DNA from: Gymnogyps californianus | Taxonomy: Eukaryota > Chordata > Aves > Accipitriformes > Cathartidae | Assembly: GCF_018139145.2 (NCBI RefSeq) | Contig: NC_059476.1 | Span: forward strand, 13,199,001 to 13,263,000 | Direction of reading: 5' to 3' | Length of the DNA: 64,000 nt | Shown here: positions 58,513 through 64,000 of the stretch, one piece after another | Numbering within the stretch: position 1 is the first letter of the stretch | Layout: each line of letters opens with the position of its first letter | Notes under the pieces: model-generated | What the model was told of the DNA's origin: nothing | The model's database searches: none | The model's input: the letters and a program-made list of their open reading frames with translations, nothing else | Translations under genes and position numbers: made by a program

Positions 58513-59085
58513 TAACTGTTAAAGCTGGCTGATGCTTTTATCTAAAATATTTGCTTTAGTGTAGACAGAGGTAAGACGACCTCTGTTCAGCTGTTTTAGT
58601 ACTTTGGACTGAAAGTTAAGGCTGGGCATCTACCTCAAACTGATCCTTTTAGGGAAAGAGTCAGGAAAATTGATTAATTTGATTAAAAAAAAATATGAAA
58701 AAATGCCTCCCCCTTCACAGACACATGCACATACATACAATCGCTCACTCTTTTAATTTAAAAAATAAAATACAATAACTCTGGTAATCACTTAGGTAGG
58801 AAACTATGGTGACCCCAACTTCTGGAAAAGGCACTTGGATTTTTGCACAGTTACCCTAATTCCTGCCCAGAGGAGCCGGGGACTCCCCTGGGATAGACGG
58901 AGGGTTATTTGGTTTATGGCAACATCAGTCATCCTCCTGAAGCTCTTTCCTGCTGAATAGAGAGCTTCAGCACTCAGCCCAGGGCCTTAGATGCAAGTTA
59001 CAGGTAGGCAGGCTGAATCCAGCTCTGAATGCATGAGCACTCAAAATTGGTAGCTTAATTTATTTTAAAAATGAAATAATGAACA
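58513..59085. other. Unique sequence, no gene seen
   Basis: A-rich near 58685-58702. A GC-richer spot lies at 58868-58905. No gene. Confidence 0.4.
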
Positions 59086-59089
59086 ATTT

Positions 59090-59180
59090 CCCTATGCCTC
59101 AATTTCTTTTCAGTAAAATGGAGGTTACAGTGTCTCTTACTCTAGAAATGTGACATGAAAATAAGCACTTTATAATTTTA
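59090..59180 (+). mobile_element. MIR-like ancient SINE 3' fragment
   Basis: CTATGCCTCAATTTC, then CAGTAAAATGGAGGTTACAG and TCTCTTAC, follow the MIR segment GTGCCTCAGTTTCCTCATCTGTAAAATGGGGATAATA. AATAAGCACTTTATAA follows, as in the family's 3' part. Confidence 0.65.
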
Positions 59181-61290
59181 ACTGGCTCCAATACTAAATA
59201 AGAAGAAAAAAACTATGGTCATGTTGGTCTGAAAGGAGCAAAATTATACTTGTTTGTGCAACCTTCAGCCAGTGGTTCCTGATTTACAGTCAAGCACTCC
59301 AACTTTTCATATAGGATTTTTTGTCTGTATATGTTTGCACAAGTAAGCTTGTATATACACACACTCACGCACGCACACACACAAAGCAAAATCTGCCCAA
59401 GGAAATAAACAACCTTCTTCATCAGGAAGCAAGATACAAACACAATGTCCAATTAAGGGTAGAGCCATTTTTCTCTTTATCTTAATCCTTGATGTGCTTA
59501 AATTTTAATCATCTCAGACGCTAGCTGTAACAAAGGTCTGGGTTTACCAATGGTGTATGATTTTTATTTTGACACACATCAGTGTCTCAGGGAGACAGTA
59601 GACACTGAATTTCTTGGCAGTGAGTTCATTAACTGGAGGCTGTGTATTATCAGCCTTCCTCCAGCCTCTCTCTGCTCTGTTTTGCTGGGTTCCAGGTACC
59701 AAAGTTGTTCCTTTTTTCCATGCTTTTTCAAAACCTCTCAAATTCAAATCCATTTGGTAATCATGTGCAGTTTGCATGTGATTGAGTGGGTCAGGCTTTC
59801 AGCAGACTAAAAAAAACAGGGGTCACATCGGCTGGGGACTTAACAAATAAGAATAACAAGGGAAGTCAGCGGCAAACAATATTAATAATTCACCTGTCCA
59901 TCATTCCAACTAACAATTGGAGGAAGATCCTCTCTCCTCTTGATAGATAGGCAGGAGGAAAAGCCCTGTCTGAAATGATTAAAGGAGGCAGTATATAACA
60001 AGCTTTGCCCATGCTGAGAGTGCCAAGACAAAGGCTGGTCACTGATATTTAAACACACATTATCCTTCCATCTTCCTGTCATTTTGTTCTGCAAGCTGTT
60101 CAGATTTGTCTGTGCCAGTAAGGCGGCTGTGAAAAGCAGCTGAGCAAACAAAGAGAAAAATCAGTCTGAGAACAGGATTTGGATTTCAAAATCTGTCCCT
60201 GGATTTTTTTGCCCTATTTCCTTTCTTCTTTTTCCTCCCTCTCCTCTCTTTCAGACCCAACATCCCATTAACTTTCAAATACACCAACACCCAAGCAGAA
60301 GAGAAGCAATGCAGCCGAATGGAGAAAATGCTGTTATGTGAAAGAGTGCAGAGATTTTTAACATGAGAAGGAAAGCATAGCCTCAAACTTTTCTAATCCC
60401 CTCTCAGGGCAGTGTTTTAAGCACTGGTAAGATTAGTTGTGTCTCTCTGTATGCCCTCCCTGCTTCACCCCTTCCTCAGCGGGACCAGCCTGTCAAGTCC
60501 TTCAAGGCTAAAGCACAGAAAACACTTGTCCATTGCTATTGCCTGGTGCTCGAGGACCACTGACTCCAGCTGTCTGGTGATACAGCACATCTCAGATGTA
60601 AAGTTAAAGTTCCCTTGGTTCTCGTTAGATGTTGCTTCCTTCTCTGCAGAAAGGACACTCAGACCAGTGGCCACTGTAGCGGTGCAGGACATGTATCCCT
60701 GGAGGGACCTGCCCCAGCCGCACCTGCAGTCCTGCTCTTGCCAGACCTGCAGAAGGCTTATCGGAGGAGCAGTTTTCCCTCTGAAGAGATGGGGAGAGAG
60801 GGAATCAGGAGACAGAAGCCTTAGCTAAACAGGAGACACTTCAGGATTTATACCAGCCTGGAATAATGCCTAGATTTTGTTTGCAATGTGAGTGATCACA
60901 AGGGCACTTGAAAACAACATGTAATGTATTAGAAATGGCTGAACTTAGGCTTCTTCCACTTGGACATAAACTGAGATCCACAGAAGGCAAAGGAGGTATT
61001 TATTCAGCCTTTCTCTATAATAAATTTCCTTTAAAGCTTTAACATCAGGCTGGCTATGGAAGAAAGGGTGGAGTTTACCCACTGGGTACACCTGGATGGC
61101 AAAGCAGTCCTGGTTGTTAATAAAACAGATCTGCATGACTCATCACAGCTCTCATGGAGTTTGGCTAATCTTTTAATTTCTAACCTTTATTATTCTTGAC
61201 CAGCCACTTCAGGTCTCAAAAAGGCCAACTCTCTGCTTGTCCCCAGGACGAGCTGATGCAGGTAGGAGAAATCAAGGGTGGCAAAGAACT
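59181..61290. other. Unique sequence, no gene seen
   Basis: Holds the CA microsatellite at 59351-59384. The part 60430-60830 has frames up to 129 codons on both strands in a more balanced-GC stretch, but no domain or splice-bounded structure. Confidence 0.4.
59351..59384. repeat. CA/CG microsatellite
   Basis: (CA)n with CACGCACGCA variants. Confidence 0.85.
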
Positions 61291-61356
61291 TAGATATTTT
61301 TTTTTTATATGAACCCTTTGTAGATTTTTTTTTATACAAACCCTTTGTAGATTTTG
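61291..61356 (+). repeat. Tandem duplication, about 27-30 bp units
   Basis: TAGAT + T-run + ATA...(G/A)AACCCTTTG occurs twice (61291-61320, 61321-61347) and begins a third time (TAGATTTT). The units differ mainly in T-run length. Confidence 0.88.
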
Positions 61357-64000
61357 AAAGTGTTAACCTGTAATGTTTGGCAGCCCACAGCATCTTTTCT
61401 TTAACATGCTCCAAAGCCCAGGCATATGTGAATTAAGTCATATTTATTTCATCACTAGGAGAAAGGGATGTAATCTTGTTTGTAGATGAAAATGTCTCTG
61501 AAAGAACAGAAATGCTAATGGACTTTTTGAACCCCCAAACCACCATGCTATGGGAAAGCAACTGTATGCTTATAAACCCATCCTTAATCAAAAAAGTGCT
61601 TATGAATCCCTTGATTTACAGGGAAGTATGTACTTAAAAACTTTTCTAAGGTGAAATGAAAGTGAATGAGGCAAAGTCAGAGGTTCCTTCTAAGACTTCT
61701 TTCAGGACCCCTTATTCTATATGTACGTATGAAGGCTCTTGACATTTGTAACAGCTGCCAACCATATCAGCCCCAGTTTAGAAAGATTAGTGATAAGATA
61801 CCTTAGTAATCATAACCAGCAGCCCAAATTAGATCTGCAAGAATAAAATGATCTTTCGATTTCACAGTCAGACTGAAAGTATTGGTTTCAAAAAAATCAA
61901 TTCTTTTGGAAGCAGACTCAAAATTCTGGAGTTCAGGAAGTTGCTTTGTTTAATGTGAATGTTCTGATCAGAGGACAAGAAAATTCATTCAGCTGCCCTC
62001 AAAATAAATCCAAGAAAAGAAGCAAAAATTACCCAAGTATATTGGATTGCCATCAAAATGTTATTTCTACCACATCAAGCCAGGTTAAAGTCTATTTCAC
62101 TTTATTAATAGCTGGGAGTAATTATCTTTAGAACCAGAGATTAGGGGGTGTCTTATTAGTTGAGCTGTATGTTCAAACTACACTGTAACCATTAAGCTGT
62201 CTCTTTATTTTACATTTCAAAGATTTAAATAAGATACATAAACACAATCTATGTTATTTACTTTAATAGAGTAGCTTAATTGCTCCCCAAGCTTTTCCAT
62301 CTGTATTATAAATTATCACAAGACACAAATAGAGAGCAAAAGGAGCAGCCACATAGATGACACCATAACCTTCCAGTGACATACACTGCCACTCCTCTGC
62401 ACTGAGCACTTAACAGCATACATTAAATATGTAGTGCCTCAGACATAAAATTGTTTAAGTCCAGGGCAAGTTAAAGATTTATTTTTAAAAGGAAGATAAG
62501 AAGATCGTCATCCTGGTTATGCAATTGAGACCAAAAAGCTGTAAAATGAAACACCTATTAGTCATGTTTTTATTGTTGTTACTCCCAACTCATGGAGCTG
62601 ACAAGAGAGCCATGGCACATAATCATTCTTGGATGCATCAGAAAAGATGTTACAGACCACAGCTAGCTATACATGTATGGTGGTGGCAGTGCATCTCATT
62701 ACTCCCTGCCACAAAGAAATAAATCTCTCCCACTGGAGCTGAGGAGAGTATGCACATCGGAGGCTTTCTAAGGAAAATTTGTAGGGAGTGAATGTTTGCT
62801 GCACTGGTAGACAGTAGGTGGAGGGATTCACATGCTACGGCTCATTTTGGAGCCCTCATGCCCCAGAGGATAAGCATGAATGTCCCTCGGTTGCCAGGCA
62901 AGGAGATGCACCTCCGAAGTCAGACCTTTCATGCATGATGGTGAATGAAATGTTAATGCCTTTTGCCTATACTTCTCATGAGTTCCGTCAGATCTCCCTT
63001 TGCTTTGTTTGTCTAAGGAAATGACACACAAATCCATACTGAGGTCTAAAACTGAGGATAAATGTTAGCTCCTCATAAATGTTGGGCTTGATCTCATGGA
63101 ACAACCTCAATTACTCAAGGGAAAGTGAAGACAAGTTTTTCCTGTACAGTCTGAGTAGAGCTAGTTAGAAGAGGAGAAAAAAATCCACAAATAAACCCAC
63201 TTTCCTTAAAGGAATAATCTCCTATTGCAAAACACAACAATGCTTTGCAAAATCAGGTAGATTTTTCCAGAACTGCATTTTGGATAAATATGTGCATGCA
63301 TGTTTGTGTGTGCGTGTGTGTTGGGGAGGAAAGTCTAACAATCTCAAGGCGTCCTGCTTCAGCAGTTTTGACATTAAATAATTTGATTGATCTATCAAAG
63401 GAGCATTCTGCTGAATTTAATTTTCATCATTATATTTCACTTTATATGATTAAAAAAGAGAAGGGAGGGTAGAGGCAGGTCAGTGAAGCTTATCTGTATA
63501 TATAGCATGGAGTTTCTTATGAGGGTTTTTTTGCAATTTTATTTTATAAAGGATTTTTTTAAAATTCCTTTTTTATCCACTAAGAATAGGAAAATAGCAA
63601 ATATGGAAACCTCAACATCATCACACAAACAGTGAGCTCACCTGAGAGCTGCAGAGCTTGGTGGTTTTTAACAATCTTTCTCATGCTTGAATCTGACAAC
63701 TTGACTGACATTGAGCTTTGGTGGGACTCCGGGTGGATGTAGTTCCCTGGCTCTGCTCTACTTACAGGAATCGGGACTTTGCAGTCCTCGCAGCTGGCTG
63801 CAGGAGCCGATCAGGAAGCCTCTGAGCCAAGGGAAAGATCTCTTTTAATATCAGGAAGCTTTTGAGTCAGATCATATAATCAAATATTACGGTGATGAGA
63901 GTCAGAAAATGTAGATAGGCAGATGAAAAGATAGATCACCAGAACTACTTCAATACCTTTTTGAAATAACTAAAACAAAGAGATACAGAAAACTTAGATA
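61357..64000. other. Unique AT-rich sequence, no gene seen
   Basis: No gene can be supported. The stretch 62519-62722 opens with a short hydrophobic run (MFLLLLLPTHG-like) in a 67-codon frame, probably chance. A GT microsatellite is at 63290-63324. The end of the window (63715-63830) is more GC-rich but has no recognised feature. Confidence 0.4.
63290..63324 (+). repeat. GT-rich microsatellite
   Basis: TGTGCATGCATGTTTGTGTGTGCGTGTGTGTT; imperfect. Confidence 0.8.

Noticed and set aside
60439..60828. 129-codon plus-strand frame
   Set aside because: Overlaps frames on the other strand in a balanced-GC stretch; no family resemblance.
62519..62722. Short frame beginning with a signal-peptide-like hydrophobic run
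   Set aside because: Only 67 codons, no second exon or domain seen; hydrophobic starts of this kind are common by chance in T-rich DNA.
1..64000. tRNA, rRNA, CRISPR array, prokaryotic operon or phage structure
   Set aside because: No spaced direct-repeat array, cloverleaf pattern or ribosome-binding-site-led gene series was seen; the retroelement content is that of a vertebrate nuclear genome.

Overview
This window reads as vertebrate nuclear DNA, and most probably a bird. It is AT-rich and CpG-poor. It carries a 5'-truncated chicken-repeat-1 (CR1) LINE ending in the typical ATTCTATG octamer tail, a pair of avian-type endogenous-retrovirus LTRs, and several much older CR1-like and MIR-like remnants of the kind shared by birds, turtles and crocodilians. 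The closeness of the young CR1 and the LTRs to copies I recall from neoavian genomes suggests Neoaves rather than a galliform; that part is inference. There is no operon, ribosome-binding-site or CRISPR structure.

Layout. 1-1.45 kb: two solo LTRs of one family, tail to tail; the first is complete with a perfect 5-bp target duplication (GATGC), the second is inverted and lacks its 3' end. 4.8-11 kb: very old CR1-like LINE remnants, including one spanning about 1.3 kb with a roughly 250-300 bp interruption, and a short minus-strand CR1 tail. 14.1 kb: an isolated strong TATA motif. 16.4 kb: a MIR-like SINE. 17.5-19.1 kb: the largest coding relic, a CR1 reverse-transcriptase/3'-end copy that is nearly open but disabled by a frameshift, two stops and an Asp-to-Asn change in the catalytic motif. 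19-29 kb: unique sequence with microsatellites and one G-quadruplex-type run. 29.3 kb and 43.7 kb: further old CR1-like remnants. 42.9-43.2 kb: a local GC/CpG-rich patch. 49-59 kb: MIR-like and other ancient amniote repeats among unique AT-rich stretches that look like candidate conserved noncoding elements. 59-64 kb: unique sequence with short tandem repeats.

I find no host protein-coding gene, exon set, tRNA, rRNA or recognisable ncRNA. The open frames outside the CR1 are short (mostly 60-130 codons), resemble no family I recognise and look like chance. The best description is a gene-poor intergenic or long-intronic region whose content is layered retroelement debris plus possible regulatory DNA. 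I did not find a convincing undescribed system. The items most worth a second look are the inverted LTR pair, the nearly intact CR1 copy, the old fragmented CR1, the CpG-rich patch and a few regulatory-looking blocks. Repeat identities come from remembered consensus patterns, not a database search.
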